Shown: positions 1 through 8,918, counted from the stretch's first letter. The stretch: 64,000 nt of DNA from Geoalkalibacter ferrihydriticus DSM 17813 (GCF_000820505.1 NZ_JWJD01000005.1:116015-180014), one strand, 5' to 3'. Notes: generated by a model not told the origin, from the sequence alone. Numbers and translations: made by a program.

Positions 1-1370
1 CCGATGAACTTGCCCATCATGCCGCTGACAAACACCAGGGGCATAAAGGCGGTAATGGTGGTCAGCACTGAAAAGATCACCGGCCGACCAACCTCCACCG
101 CGCCGTCCATGGCCGCCTTCAGATAGGGTTTGCCCATCTGGCGGTGATCGAAGACGTTTTCCCCCACCACAATGGCATCATCCACCACGATTCCCAACGC
201 CATGATAAAGGCGAACAGAGAGATCATGTTGATCGACACGTCCATGGCGGGCATGAAAAGCATTGCGCCGAGAAAGCTGACGGGAATTCCGAGCATGACC
301 CACAGGGCCAGGCGGATCTCGAGAAACAGCCCGAGGATAATGAACACCAGGACCAGGCCGATCAGGGCGTTTTTGATCAGCAGGTTCATGCGGCTTTCGA
401 GCAGCTCCGAAGTGTCGTTCCAGATGCCCAGGCTTACGGACGGAGGCAGCTCCAGGCGTTTGTCCGCGACGTAGCGGGTGACGATCTCGGAGATCTCCGT
501 CGGTTTCTGCTCGCCGACCCGATAGACTTTGATCATGGCGGCCGGCTGATCGTCAAAGCGTGCGAAGGTATCTGTTTCGCGAAAATCGTCGCGCACCTCG
601 GCAAGGTCGCCGAGGCGCACCTGGGTGCCGTCGGGACGGGTGATCAGGCTGATGTCGGCATAGCCCGGACCGAAATAGCGGCGCTCCATGGTGCGCAGCA
701 GGATCTCGCCGCCGGCGGTTTTGATGGCGCCGCCCGGCAAATCAAGGGAGGCCCGCCGCACGCGTTGCGCCACCTGGTCGAGGGTGAGATCGTAGCGGCG
801 CAGGTTCTCTTCGCTGATCTCAATGGAAATCTCATAGGGCCGCATCCCGCCGAGTTCGACCTGGGTGATCTGTTCGAAATCGAGCAGTTCGTCGCGGATG
901 AGTTCGGCGCGTTCGCGCAGGCTGTGATCGGAAAGCTCACCGTAGACCACCACCGACACGACTTCACGGCGGTTGAGCAGCTTGGTGATGACCGGACGCT
1001 CGGCGTCTTCGGGAAAGGTGATGATGCGGTCGACGGCACTTTTGACATCCTGCAGGATGATGTCTGGATTTTCCCCGGTGCGCAGCACGGCGTTGACCAT
1101 CCCCATGCCTTCGATGGCCGTGGCGCGGATTTCGCGAATGCCGTCGACTTCGGTGAGAACGTCTTCGATTTGCAGCAGGATACCGTCCTCGATTTCCTCG
1201 GGGCCGGCGCCGGGGTAGGCGACGGAGACCTGGATGGTGTCCAGGGATACCTCGGGAAAAATTTCCTGCTTGATGGAAGTGGCCATGATTAGGCCGCCAA
1301 CCACAAAAATCAGCATCAACAGGTTGGCGGCCACATGGTTACGGGCCATCCAGCGGATCGGGCCGTTCAT
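1..1370 (-). CDS. RND-family efflux pump, inner-membrane subunit (partial, 3' end outside window)
   Basis: Proton-driven inner-membrane pump of a tripartite export system. About 456 N-terminal residues are visible. The protein starts MNGPIRWMARN, followed by a first membrane helix (about residues 12-32), and has the porter-domain motif GAGPEEIE near residue 55. Near the left edge it has the fourth-helix motif GIVVDDAIVVGENVFDH, whose Asp pair belongs to the proton relay of RND pumps. The ATG overlaps the TGA of the adaptor gene by ATGA, so the two are translationally coupled. HAE1/AcrB-like drug export is the likeliest role, but the substrate cannot be read from the sequence. Confidence 0.9.
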   Translation of the reverse strand, partial: MNGPIRWMARNHVAANLLMLIFVVGGLIMATSIKQEIFPEVSLDTIQVSVAYPGAGPEEIEDGILLQIEDVLTEVDGIREIRATAIEGMGMVNAVLRTGENPDIILQDVKSAVDRIITFPEDAERPVITKLLNRREVVSVVVYGELSDHSLRERAELIRDELLDFEQITQVELGGMRPYEISIEISEENLRRYDLTLDQVAQRVRRASLDLPGGAIKTAGGEILLRTMERRYFGPGYADISLITRPDGTQVRLGDLAEVRDDFRETDTFARFDDQPAAMIKVYRVGEQKPTEISEIVTRYVADKRLELPPSVSLGIWNDTSELLESRMNLLIKNALIGLVLVFIILGLFLEIRLALWVMLGIPVSFLGAMLFMPAMDVSINMISLFAFIMALGIVVDDAIVVGENVFDHRQMGKPYLKAAMDGAVEVGRPVIFSVLTTITAFMPLVFVSGMMGKFI

Positions 1371-2557
1371 GGCTGCTCTTCCCGCGCGTCGCGCGGACGC
1401 AGCTTCATGCCCTCGGCGGCACCCATGAGGTGAGTCAGCACCAGCCGCTCCCCGCCCTCAAGGCCCGCGCCGATGATCAGTGTCTGTTGTTCGCGGCGCA
1501 GAACCTCCACGGGACGGATATGCAGGCGTTCGTCCGCGGTCAGCAGCCAGACCTGGTCGCCCTCGCGCAGGGCGCTGCGCGGAATGCTCACCACCTGCTC
1601 CAGGGTTTCGCCCTGCAGATCAACCTGCACGAACAGACCCATTTCCAGGGCGGGGTGGGAGTCCGGCCAACTGCCCTTGAGATTGTAGGGGTCGTCGACG
1701 GCGACCACCACCCGTGCCATGCGCCCGCGGGCATCGACCTCGCCCAGGGATCGGATAACCCGACCCTGCCAGGTGAAGTGGCGCTCGCCGAGGCTCAGGC
1801 GGATTTCCACGGGGGCGCCCGCCTGCCTGCCGCCGGCACGCGGCACCTGGATGCGCGCCAGTTCGTCCAGGGGCAGAGGGACGATGATTTCGGCGCGGTC
1901 CGTGCCGATCAGGGTCGCCACCGGATTGCCGGCGCGGACGTACTGGCCGCGCTCCACCGGGGCACTGCGGATCAAGGCGTTGAAGGGGGCACTCAGGCGT
2001 GTGCGCTCAAGATCGAGGCGCGCTTGTTCCAGTTGCGCGCGTGCCGAGGCCACGCCGGCCCGGGCACTGGCCAATTGGGGTTCGAAGAGCACCAGAGGAC
2101 TGGGCTCCTCTTCGCCGGGCAGATCCAGTCGTAGCCACTCGGCGCGGGCCACCCGCGCCTGTCCCTCGACCATTTGCAGATCGAGTTCGGCGCGCACCAG
2201 GGCGGCCTGTGCGCGTTCGACGCCCAGCCGATAGTCGACGTCCTCGACGGCCAACAATCTCTGTCCCTCGGCAACCAGGCCGCCGGGTACCAGCTGAGTA
2301 TCGATTTCCACCACCTGGCCGCTGACCTGGGGGGTGATAACCACTTCGTGGCGCGGTTGAACCGTGCCGGTGGCGAGGATGCGTACCTGGTGATCGGCGC
2401 GCGCGACCGGCATGAATTCGACCAGGACGCCCGGAATTTCGGAGATTTCCCGCGCCGGCGGCTGACGGCTCATGACCAGCAAGGCCATGCCCGCGGCGCC
2501 GCAGGCGAGGATGATGAACGGCAGGACGACTTTCAACAAAAGAGTTTTGCGGCTCAT
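1367..2557 (-). CDS. RND efflux periplasmic adaptor (HlyD/AcrA-type membrane fusion protein)
   Basis: Adaptor that links the RND pump to the outer-membrane channel. The 396-residue protein has an N-terminal membrane anchor (MSRKTLLLKVVLPFIILACG), a lipoyl-like beta domain (VVITPQVSGQVVEID), an alpha-helical hairpin rich in Ala, Arg and Glu (about residues 115-195) and a second half-lipoyl segment (LSAPFNALIRS). I place the start at MSRK because this ATG overlaps the TGA of the upstream outer-membrane factor gene, the same ATGA junction found between the other genes of this operon. A longer reading frame upstream would run into that gene. The family is clear; the exported substrate is unknown. 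Confidence 0.9.
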   Translation of the reverse strand: MSRKTLLLKVVLPFIILACGAAGMALLVMSRQPPAREISEIPGVLVEFMPVARADHQVRILATGTVQPRHEVVITPQVSGQVVEIDTQLVPGGLVAEGQRLLAVEDVDYRLGVERAQAALVRAELDLQMVEGQARVARAEWLRLDLPGEEEPSPLVLFEPQLASARAGVASARAQLEQARLDLERTRLSAPFNALIRSAPVERGQYVRAGNPVATLIGTDRAEIIVPLPLDELARIQVPRAGGRQAGAPVEIRLSLGERHFTWQGRVIRSLGEVDARGRMARVVVAVDDPYNLKGSWPDSHPALEMGLFVQVDLQGETLEQVVSIPRSALREGDQVWLLTADERLHIRPVEVLRREQQTLIIGAGLEGGERLVLTHLMGAAEGMKLRPRDAREEQP

Positions 2558-3984
2558 GGTTGATGAATTCCTTGATTCGTGATGCCGGTGAGGTGGCGTT
2601 CCAGCTCTTGCGCCATCCATATGCCGCCCAGGGCCCGCGCCAGGCTGATGCGGTCGCTGATGAGCCGGCGGCGGGCATTGAGCAGCAGGCTCTGGCTTTC
2701 GACATGGGCGCTCTGCGCCGCAAGTACCGGCAAATAGTCCGCGAGGCCCGCCAGATAGCGATCGAGGGCCAGGCGCAGGGCGGCCTCGGTGGACCGGTTC
2801 TGGTCTTCCAGGTGCATGATCTGCTCTTCGCCGGCGAAATTGGCCGCGAGTGCGTCCTCGACCTCCTGGAAGGCGCCGATCACACTGCCGTGATAGGCGG
2901 CCAGCCGTTCGCGAAACAGCGCTTCGTTGCGCTCTACTTCAGCCTTGCGGCGGCCGCCGTCAAACAGGGGCTGTGCGGCATTGAGAATGAGATTCCAGAA
3001 AGCTCCGGAAATGTCGCCGGTGATGAAGGCGTTACGTGAATATCCATAGGCGGCCAGCAGGTTGAAGGTCGGGAAACGCTCGGCGACGGCGGCGGCGATG
3101 CGGGCATCGGCCGCTTCCAGGCGCAGCAGTGCCGCGCTGACGTCCGGGCGCTGGGCGAGAAGCTCCGACGGCAAGCCCGCCGGAAAAGCCTCCGGCGCCG
3201 CGGGCAGGGTCATCAGGGTGCCTGTCGGCAGATCGCCCGGGTAGCGCCCAAGCAGCACCGCCAGTGCATGCTCGGCCTGGGCCAGACCGCGCTCATATTG
3301 GGGACGACGGGCGCGGGCGGCCTCAAGGTTTTGGCGCGCCTGATAGACATCGAGGGCCGGCACCAGTCCCTGGCGGTAGCGGCTCTCGACCCTTTGCAGA
3401 ATGTCGGTGAATGCGGCGATGTTGTCATCGGTCAGGTCGCGTTGGCTGCGTTGCTCGGCGGCCAGATAGTAGAAATCGGCGATCCGCGCCGAGAGGCTCA
3501 GGAGCAGAGTCTGGGCATCGGCGCCTGCCGCGCGCAGATCGAGGTCGGCGGCGCGTTCATGTTTTGAAAGTTTCTGCCAGAGGTCGACCTCGTAGGCGGC
3601 CGCCAGAGACAGGTTGTAGCTGGTACCGGTGTGCTCGCCGAAAATGCCGGGACTCTTTTCTCTGCGTGTCTGGCCCTGCAGATCCAGTCGCGGCAGGCGC
3701 GCGGCTCCGGTCGTGCGCCTGAGGGCTTCGGCCTGTTCCAGGCGGGCGAGGGCCTGGGCCAGATCGAGGTTGTGGGCAAAAGCTTCGTTTATCAGCTCAT
3801 CCAGAGCGGGATCGGCGAAAATCGTCCACCAGGGCTGAGCAGGTGATGGGCGCATCCCTTGCGCCTGGGGTTGGTGAAAAGTTTCGGGAAGGTTTCCGGG
3901 CAATTCGACGGACTGCGGGCGATGCAGGCTGCATCCGGTTAACAAGATCAGCAGCAGGGCGGCAAGCAGATAACGCAAACTCAT
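2554..3984 (-). CDS. Outer-membrane efflux lipoprotein (TolC/OprM/NodT family)
   Basis: Outer-membrane channel of the tripartite pump. The 476-residue protein starts MSLRYLLAALLLILLTGC, a lipoprotein signal peptide with lipobox LLTGC, so the mature Cys19 should be lipidated. The two repeated outer-membrane-efflux domains follow, with the typical segment PWWTIFADPALDELINEA and helices rich in Ala, Leu, Gln and Arg. The chosen ATG overlaps the TGA of tetR by ATGA and puts the signal peptide at the N-terminus; longer starts would add an unlikely hydrophilic extension. It lies between the regulator and the adaptor in a four-gene operon. Confidence 0.9.
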   Translation of the reverse strand: MSLRYLLAALLLILLTGCSLHRPQSVELPGNLPETFHQPQAQGMRPSPAQPWWTIFADPALDELINEAFAHNLDLAQALARLEQAEALRRTTGAARLPRLDLQGQTRREKSPGIFGEHTGTSYNLSLAAAYEVDLWQKLSKHERAADLDLRAAGADAQTLLLSLSARIADFYYLAAEQRSQRDLTDDNIAAFTDILQRVESRYRQGLVPALDVYQARQNLEAARARRPQYERGLAQAEHALAVLLGRYPGDLPTGTLMTLPAAPEAFPAGLPSELLAQRPDVSAALLRLEAADARIAAAVAERFPTFNLLAAYGYSRNAFITGDISGAFWNLILNAAQPLFDGGRRKAEVERNEALFRERLAAYHGSVIGAFQEVEDALAANFAGEEQIMHLEDQNRSTEAALRLALDRYLAGLADYLPVLAAQSAHVESQSLLLNARRRLISDRISLARALGGIWMAQELERHLTGITNQGIHQP

Positions 3985-4616
3985 CTTTCCGCCTCCATGC
4001 CCGCAATGAGAAAGGGCAAAATCTCGGCCAGCAGCGCATCGCTTTCTTTGAGCGGGGCGACGCCCGCAGGCCAGGCAAGTGGCTTGTCGCTCAGACAGAT
4101 GGTTTGAGCCGTGGCGGAAAGGGCAAAGAGCAGCCGCCAGAAGGCCGTGTGCGCGCTCAGTGCCGGCAGGGCGCAACGGATCATTTCCAGAAGGTAGGCG
4201 AACAAGGGTTGCATGTGGCGCATGAAGGTGGTGCGGACCACGCCCTCGGGTTCGCTCAGAGCGCGGCCCACCAGCGAGATGAATGAGCAGGCGCCTGGTC
4301 CTGAGTCGCGAAAGGCGAGGGTTGGCTCGATGAAGGCGCGCAGCACCTCTTCGACGGTTGGTGCGCGCCCTGCCCCCCGGGCGGTATCACGCACCGCGTC
4401 GAGGTGCCTGCGACGAGCGGCGTTGAGCGGTGTCAGTCGCCGCTCAAAGACAGCCTCAACCAGGGCCTCTTTGCCGCCGAAGTGGTAGTTGACCGCTGCC
4501 AGATTGACTCTGGCTTCACGCGTGATGGTGCGCAGGGAGGTGTTGTGAAAGCCGTCACGGGCAAAGAGTTGCTCGGCGGCATCGAGGATGCGTTGCTTGG
4601 TGTCGGGTTGACTCAT
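3981..4616 (-). CDS. TetR-family transcriptional repressor of the efflux operon
   Basis: DNA-binding repressor and first gene of the efflux operon. Residues 8-57 form the TetR helix-turn-helix (QRILDAAEQLFARDG ... NLAAVNYHFGGKEALVEAVF). The rest is a helical ligand-binding and dimerisation domain of normal size (211 residues in all). A 19-bp near-perfect palindrome overlaps the -10 of its own promoter just upstream, as expected for autoregulation. The ligand, and whether it also controls the divergent MFS gene, are not known. Confidence 0.92.
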   Translation of the reverse strand: MSQPDTKQRILDAAEQLFARDGFHNTSLRTITREARVNLAAVNYHFGGKEALVEAVFERRLTPLNAARRRHLDAVRDTARGAGRAPTVEEVLRAFIEPTLAFRDSGPGACSFISLVGRALSEPEGVVRTTFMRHMQPLFAYLLEMIRCALPALSAHTAFWRLLFALSATAQTICLSDKPLAWPAGVAPLKESDALLAEILPFLIAGMEAER

Positions 4617-4644
4617 GTTTCGCCTCGGAATTTTACGTTTCTAT

Positions 4645-4680
4645 CATTCGATTTAAACGAATGTATGATTCTTCTGTCAA
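4645..4680 (-). promoter_or_regulatory. Promoter and TetR operator of the efflux operon
   Basis: On the minus strand TTGACA (4680-4675), a 17-nt spacer and TTTAAA (4657-4652) form a near-consensus sigma-70 promoter 36 nt upstream of tetR. A 19-bp palindrome with arms CATTCG and CGAATG (4645-4663, one mismatched pair) covers the -10, so a bound repressor would block RNA polymerase. Confidence 0.75.
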
Positions 4681-4865
4681 GCCCAATTTTGCCGATAAGC
4701 TGCCCACCCTGGCCGGGAGGGCGCGCGCGACCTCCCTGTCGAAGGTCGCATGAAACCCTCCCTGGGGCTTGTCCGGTGCCATCCGGGCGCCGGACACCTT
4801 CGCCATGGATGCCGCGAGCCCCCGCGCCGAATCGTTAATTTTACCTTTCCTGCGGTGCTGGACAA

Positions 4866-4894
4866 TTGACAGTGCGCGCTGCCGGGGAGATGAT
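4866..4894 (+). promoter_or_regulatory. Predicted promoter of the MFS exporter gene
   Basis: A perfect -35 TTGACA is followed after 17 nt by GATGAT (4 of 6 matches to the -10), about 48 nt before the MFS start codon. It lies 200 bp from the tetR operator. The rest of the 325-bp tetR-MFS gap shows no gene or repeat. Confidence 0.45.
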
Positions 4895-4941
4895 GTCGGC
4901 GAACCCATACTCCGAACCCGCACCCTGAAACTCATCCGCCT

Positions 4942-6327
4942 ATGTCGAGCCCCGTCGTGATTCATCCCCATTTTCAACGCCGTATTGTCGCCCTCATGGC
5001 GTTCACGGTCTTTTTTTCCGTACTCAACGGCACCATGTTCAATGTGGCGGTCCCCGATATCCAGCAGCAGTTCGATCTCTCGCCGACCGAAGTGAGCTGG
5101 GTGGTAACCGGCTTCATCGTGGTTTTTGCCCTGGCGGCGGTGACCTACGGCAAACTGGCGGATATCTATCCGCTGCGACGGCTCATCACCATCGGCCTGC
5201 TGTTGTTCAATGCCGGGGCCATTCTGGGGTTTTTCGTTGCCGCGAGTTACCCTGTGGTGGTCTGTGCGCGGCTGCTGCAGGCGGCGGGCGGGGGGGCGAT
5301 TCCTGCCCTGTCACTGCTGGTCGCTACGCGTTTTTTTGGTCCGGAGTTGCGCGGGCGGATGCTGGGGGCCATGGCTTCGACCGTGGCCTTTGCCGCAGGA
5401 ATGGGCCCTTTGATCGGTGGTTTGATCGGCGGACGTTTTCACTGGCGCTATCTTTTTTTGCTGTCTCTGGCGACCCTGGTGGCGCTGGTGCTGTTTCGCC
5501 GTCTGTTGCCCGATGAGCCGCGGCGCGCCGATGGCTTTGATCTGGGCGGGGGATTGCTGCTGGCGGCAGCGGTTGCGGTCCTGCTGGTGTTCGTCACGCA
5601 AGGTCGGTTGTTGCTTCTACCCCTGGGCGTGTTGCTCGGGGTGCTTTTTTTCGTCCATATCCGGCGTGTGGCGAGCCCCTTCGCCCCGCCGCGTCTGTTT
5701 GCCGGGCAACTCTATCGCAACGGACTGTTGACGGTTTTTCTCGCCGTAGGCCCCGTGTTCGGCATGCTCTTCGCGGTGCCATTGATGTTGCGTGATCTCT
5801 ATGGACTCTCCACCTGGCATATCGGTCTGGTTATTTTTCCCGGGGCGGTCAGCGCGGCATTTTTCGGCTTTTTGGGCGGACGACTGGCCGATCGGCGGGG
5901 CAGCGTTTTCGTCATTCATTTGGGCCTGGCCTTGTTGCTGCTGAGTTTTGTCGGCCTGGCCCTGGCGACTGGAGCCGACACGCGCCTGGTTTCGCTGGTG
6001 CTGATTGTCTGCTACACGGGATTCGCTTTTCTGCAATCGGCCCTGGCCAAGGCCGTTTCCACGACTCTGGCGCCGCGGCACAGCGGGGTCGGTATGGGAT
6101 TTTACAATCTGGTCTTTTTCACCGCCGGGGCCTTCGGCGCGGCAATGTCCGGGCGCTTCATCGAGTTGCTGATGTACTTTGATCCGGCAGCTCAGGTCGT
6201 TGCGCACAGCCGCCACTATTCCGGAGTCTTTGTGCTTTCGGCGGCGACGGTGCTGGTCGCTGCCTGGGTGTTTCACCGCGCCTATCGTCATCATGGCGGC
6301 CCCGATCAGGATCGCTCCGGAGGTTGA
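4942..6327 (+). CDS. Major facilitator superfamily exporter (DHA-type drug/proton antiporter)
   Basis: Integral membrane exporter of 461 residues with about 12-14 hydrophobic helices. The first helix contains NGTMFNVAVPDIQQQF and WVVTGF, typical of the EmrB/TetA-like drug:H+ antiporters. Loop 2-3 has the MFS motif A as GKLADIYPLRR, and helix 5 carries GAMASTVAFAAGMGPLIGG, a motif C-like antiporter signature. It is transcribed divergently from the tetR-RND operon, so the pair may be a resistance locus. No clear ribosome-binding site precedes the chosen ATG; a start 54 nt downstream (MAFTVFF) is possible. The substrate is unknown. Confidence 0.85.
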   Translation: MSSPVVIHPHFQRRIVALMAFTVFFSVLNGTMFNVAVPDIQQQFDLSPTEVSWVVTGFIVVFALAAVTYGKLADIYPLRRLITIGLLLFNAGAILGFFVAASYPVVVCARLLQAAGGGAIPALSLLVATRFFGPELRGRMLGAMASTVAFAAGMGPLIGGLIGGRFHWRYLFLLSLATLVALVLFRRLLPDEPRRADGFDLGGGLLLAAAVAVLLVFVTQGRLLLLPLGVLLGVLFFVHIRRVASPFAPPRLFAGQLYRNGLLTVFLAVGPVFGMLFAVPLMLRDLYGLSTWHIGLVIFPGAVSAAFFGFLGGRLADRRGSVFVIHLGLALLLLSFVGLALATGADTRLVSLVLIVCYTGFAFLQSALAKAVSTTLAPRHSGVGMGFYNLVFFTAGAFGAAMSGRFIELLMYFDPAAQVVAHSRHYSGVFVLSAATVLVAAWVFHRAYRHHGGPDQDRSGG

Positions 6328-6329
6328 CG

Positions 6330-6345
6330 CGGCACTGCTTGTGCA
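6330..6345 (+). promoter_or_regulatory. Probable sigma-54 promoter of the ANTAR regulator-draTG operon
   Basis: CGGCACTGCTTGTGCA has GG and GC 12 nt apart, as a -24/-12 promoter requires, and matches GGCAC and TGCA of the consensus; only the leading T is missing. It lies about 57 nt upstream of the regulator's start codon. No terminator hairpin lies between it and the gene. Confidence 0.6.
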
Positions 6346-6402
6346 GTGGAACAGGACAGCTAGGTTCAGCAATCCCCAAATTAACCTCAGGGAGGTGTCC
6401 CG

Positions 6403-6966
6403 ATGAAAACCGCGCTCGTCGTCGATGACGAACCCATGATTCGCCGCCAGGCGGCGGAAACTCTGGCCCATTATGGCTTTGACGAAGTCGTCGAAGCCGC
6501 CAACGGGCAGGAGGCCGTGAATTTGGCCCTGGCCAAACGCCCCCTGCTGATCGTGATGGACGTCACCATGCCTGTTCTTGACGGCATCAGCGCTGCTGAA
6601 AAAATAGGCAGTCAGGCGCCGACGCCCATCGTGCTGCTCACCGGCAACGCCGATGTCGCCACCATTGAACGCGCGCGCCTCGCCGGAGTCATGAGCTACG
6701 TCGTCAAGCCCTTTCGCAGTGAGCAGTTGTTGCCCGCAGTGGATCTGGCCATCCATCATTTCATGGAAGTCACGACTTTGCGCGAAGAAGTGGCCGGCCT
6801 GCGCGACACTCTTGAGTCGCGTAAGATCATCGAAAAAGCCAAGGGCATGCTGATGAAGAAGGGGATGAGTGAACCCGAAGCCTATCGCCGCATGCAGAAA
6901 CTGGCCATGGATAAGCGCAAATCCCTCAAGGAGGTGGCGGAGGCAATTCTGCTCATGGAAGGCTAG
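6403..6966 (+). CDS. Response regulator with ANTAR RNA-binding output domain (GnfR/NasT-like antiterminator)
   Basis: Two-domain regulator of 187 residues. Residues 1-120 are a receiver domain with the acidic pair D8/D9, phospho-acceptor D53 (VMDVTMP), T80 and K102. After a coiled linker, residues 125-183 form an ANTAR domain (SRKIIEKAKGMLMKKGMSEPEAYRRMQKLAM). ANTAR proteins bind paired hexaloop hairpins in RNA leaders and prevent termination; in Geobacter sulfurreducens the ANTAR regulator GnfR controls nitrogen-fixation genes. Here the gene is followed 12 nt later by draT and has a sigma-54 promoter, and three nif leaders in the window carry matching hairpins, so a GnfR-like role is a strong inference. 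A GGGAGGTG ribosome-binding site fixes the start. No cognate histidine kinase is in view. Confidence 0.88.
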   Translation: MKTALVVDDEPMIRRQAAETLAHYGFDEVVEAANGQEAVNLALAKRPLLIVMDVTMPVLDGISAAEKIGSQAPTPIVLLTGNADVATIERARLAGVMSYVVKPFRSEQLLPAVDLAIHHFMEVTTLREEVAGLRDTLESRKIIEKAKGMLMKKGMSEPEAYRRMQKLAMDKRKSLKEVAEAILLMEG

Positions 6967-6978
6967 GGGGGGGCTGGA

Positions 6979-7779
6979 ATGCGCCCTTATGCCATGAATC
7001 TGTGCAACCTGCCGCCCTGGGTCATTGCCTCGCGCCAGTACAACGCTTATCCGCAACCGCTGGAGATACAGGGGGTGCGCCAGGCCAATGGCCTCCTGTT
7101 TGAGCGCCTTTCCGGGTTGATGGACCCACGGGCGCGGGCGTTGCAGTTTCATGACTACATGGATGTGACTTTTCAGCTCCACCAGTGGCAGCAGGAAACC
7201 TCGCCCAAGGGACGAAAAAGCCTCAAGAACAGTTATTTGCGCTTTCTGCGCGGCTGGATGTTCGACAGCAATTCTCTGGAGGGCGCGGTGCTCAAGGGCT
7301 GGGTGGAGAGCCGTTTCGGCCTGCCGCCGACCTTCCACCACTCACCCATTTGCGACCTCAATTCCCACGCCTACTATGTTTATCTGGTCGATCGCATGAA
7401 GGGCGCGGCGCGCACCAATGCCATCAATGCCCAGCTCGATGTGCTCTTTGAATTCGTGCAGGAAGAACTCGCGCGTTCTTGCCCGGAGCGCAGCCACTAC
7501 GTTCTTTATCGCGGGGTCTACGATTTTCATGAATATCCCCTTGTCGAAGATCTGGGACAAAACCGCTTTGTCGTGCGGCTCAACAATCTCAATTCCTTCA
7601 CCAGTGATTTCGAGCGCGCCTGGGAATTCGGCAGCAAGGTGATGAAAACGCGGGTGCCGCGCGGCAAAATTTTTTATCAGGCCGGCATCCTGCCGACCAG
7701 CCTGCTTAAAGGTGAGGAAGAGGTTCTGGTGCTGGGCGGCGAATTCGAGGTCGAGGTGCTGACGGGTGGTTTTGGATGA
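6979..7779 (+). CDS. draT: NAD+-dinitrogen-reductase ADP-D-ribosyltransferase DraT
   Basis: Switches nitrogenase off by moving ADP-ribose from NAD+ onto an Arg of NifH. The 266-residue protein fits the family length, with conserved segments NLPPWVIASRQYNAYPQPLEI, DVTFQLHQWQ, LRGWMFDSNSLEGAVLKGWVE and the NAD-binding region HYVLYRGVYDFHEYP. The target Arg is present in the NifH encoded 15 kb downstream (R104). It lies between the ANTAR regulator and draG, and its TGA overlaps the draG ATG. A G-rich ribosome-binding site precedes the chosen ATG; an in-frame ATG 12 nt later is also possible. Confidence 0.95.
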   Translation: MRPYAMNLCNLPPWVIASRQYNAYPQPLEIQGVRQANGLLFERLSGLMDPRARALQFHDYMDVTFQLHQWQQETSPKGRKSLKNSYLRFLRGWMFDSNSLEGAVLKGWVESRFGLPPTFHHSPICDLNSHAYYVYLVDRMKGAARTNAINAQLDVLFEFVQEELARSCPERSHYVLYRGVYDFHEYPLVEDLGQNRFVVRLNNLNSFTSDFERAWEFGSKVMKTRVPRGKIFYQAGILPTSLLKGEEEVLVLGGEFEVEVLTGGFG

Positions 7780-8675
7780 GTGAGGTTCTGTCTCGGGCTC
7801 AAGGTGCTTTTCTCGGGTTGGCCCTGGGCGACGCTCTGGGTGCGACCACCGAGTTTATGACTCCGGGAGAGATCCGCTCTCGTTTTGGCGTGCACCGCAA
7901 GATCATCGGCGGTGGCTGGCTGCACCTCAAGGCGGGACGGGTCACCGACGACACGGAAATGTCCCTGTGCATCGCCCGCGCCCTGGTGGCCGCGGGCGAC
8001 TGGGATCTCAATGCGATCGCTGATAATTTTGTCGCCTGGATGCGTTCCAAGCCCATCGACATCGGCGCTACCTGTCGCCGCGGTATTCGCGATTACATGC
8101 TCAAGGGGCAGATGGAGTGTCGCCGCAACGAGTGGGATGCGGGCAACGGGGCCGTCATGCGCATGCTGCCCGTGGCGCTGTTTACCCTGGGTGACGAGCA
8201 ACTGCTCGCGCGCTGCGCCCTGGAGCAGGCACGCCTGACACATAACCACCCCCTTTCCGACGCGGCCTGCATCACCGTGGGACGCATGGTGCAACAGGCA
8301 CTGGCCGGCGCCGACCGGCAGACGCTGCACGCCCTAAGCCGCGAATTGGTCGCGGCTCACCCCAATTTCCGCTTTAATGATTATCGGGGCCATGCCGGCG
8401 GTTATGTGGTGGAAACTCTCCAGACCGTGTTCCATTACCTGTTTACCACCGCAACCTTCGAAGAATGTCTCGTCGGCGTGGTCAACCAGGGCGGCGATGC
8501 CGATACCACCGGAGCGATCGCCGGCATGATCGCCGGCGCCTTTTACGGTCCCGAGGCGCTGCCCGGCTCCTGGCTGCGACGTCTGGATGCTGGGGTACGC
8601 AGCGAGATTCTCGCCCTCGCCCCGCAATTGGTGGGTTTGTCACCCAGGGCTCACGGACGGAGCCCGTCGCCCTAG
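7776..8675 (+). CDS. draG: ADP-ribosyl-[dinitrogen reductase] hydrolase DraG
   Basis: Reactivates nitrogenase by removing ADP-ribose from NifH; a dinuclear Mn enzyme of the ADP-ribosylglycohydrolase family. The metal ligands are recognisable in VTDDTEMSL (about residues 49-57) and in the C-terminal NQGGDADTTGAIAG. The family's GLALGDALGATTEF is at the N-terminus. Length 299 residues, slightly longer than usual because of a short Pro/Ser tail. Its start overlaps the draT stop (ATGA), so transferase and hydrolase are made together. With the regulator upstream, this is a dedicated nitrogenase-control operon. Confidence 0.95.
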   Translation: MSEVLSRAQGAFLGLALGDALGATTEFMTPGEIRSRFGVHRKIIGGGWLHLKAGRVTDDTEMSLCIARALVAAGDWDLNAIADNFVAWMRSKPIDIGATCRRGIRDYMLKGQMECRRNEWDAGNGAVMRMLPVALFTLGDEQLLARCALEQARLTHNHPLSDAACITVGRMVQQALAGADRQTLHALSRELVAAHPNFRFNDYRGHAGGYVVETLQTVFHYLFTTATFEECLVGVVNQGGDADTTGAIAGMIAGAFYGPEALPGSWLRRLDAGVRSEILALAPQLVGLSPRAHGRSPSP

Positions 8676-8871
8676 ACCCGTGCGGTTTTGCTGCGGCCAA
8701 TTTGTGGAAGATGGCCACAGGGGGTATTTTCTCGCCACCTTTGGCGGCGCGGCGCCTTGTGCCAGAGTGCGGGGGAATTCTTTCGGGGTTGGCTCGGGTA
8801 TGGCTTTTTGTGTAAACAATATCAAAAGGTTAGGGGAGTTTTTCCGAGGCGTCTCGGGTAGCGGCAGGTTG

Positions 8872-8887
8872 TGGCACTGCTGTTGCA
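8872..8887 (+). promoter_or_regulatory. Near-perfect sigma-54 promoter upstream of the complex I operon
   Basis: TGGCACTGCTGTTGCA matches the -24/-12 consensus at nearly every informative position and has correct GG-GC spacing. It lies 300 bp before nuoA, with no gene between. The 514-bp gap between draG and nuoA otherwise holds the terminator-like hairpin, the sigma-70-like promoter and the short repeat listed next. Confidence 0.7.
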
Positions 8888-8918
8888 ATCACTTTCTTCC
8901 GGCTGGGCGGCAAAGCTT

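Noticed and set aside
144..1292. 382-codon open frame on the plus strand
   Set aside because: Antisense to the RND pump, which has clear family motifs; composition (His, Asp, Gln rich) is that of a reverse-frame shadow in GC-rich DNA.
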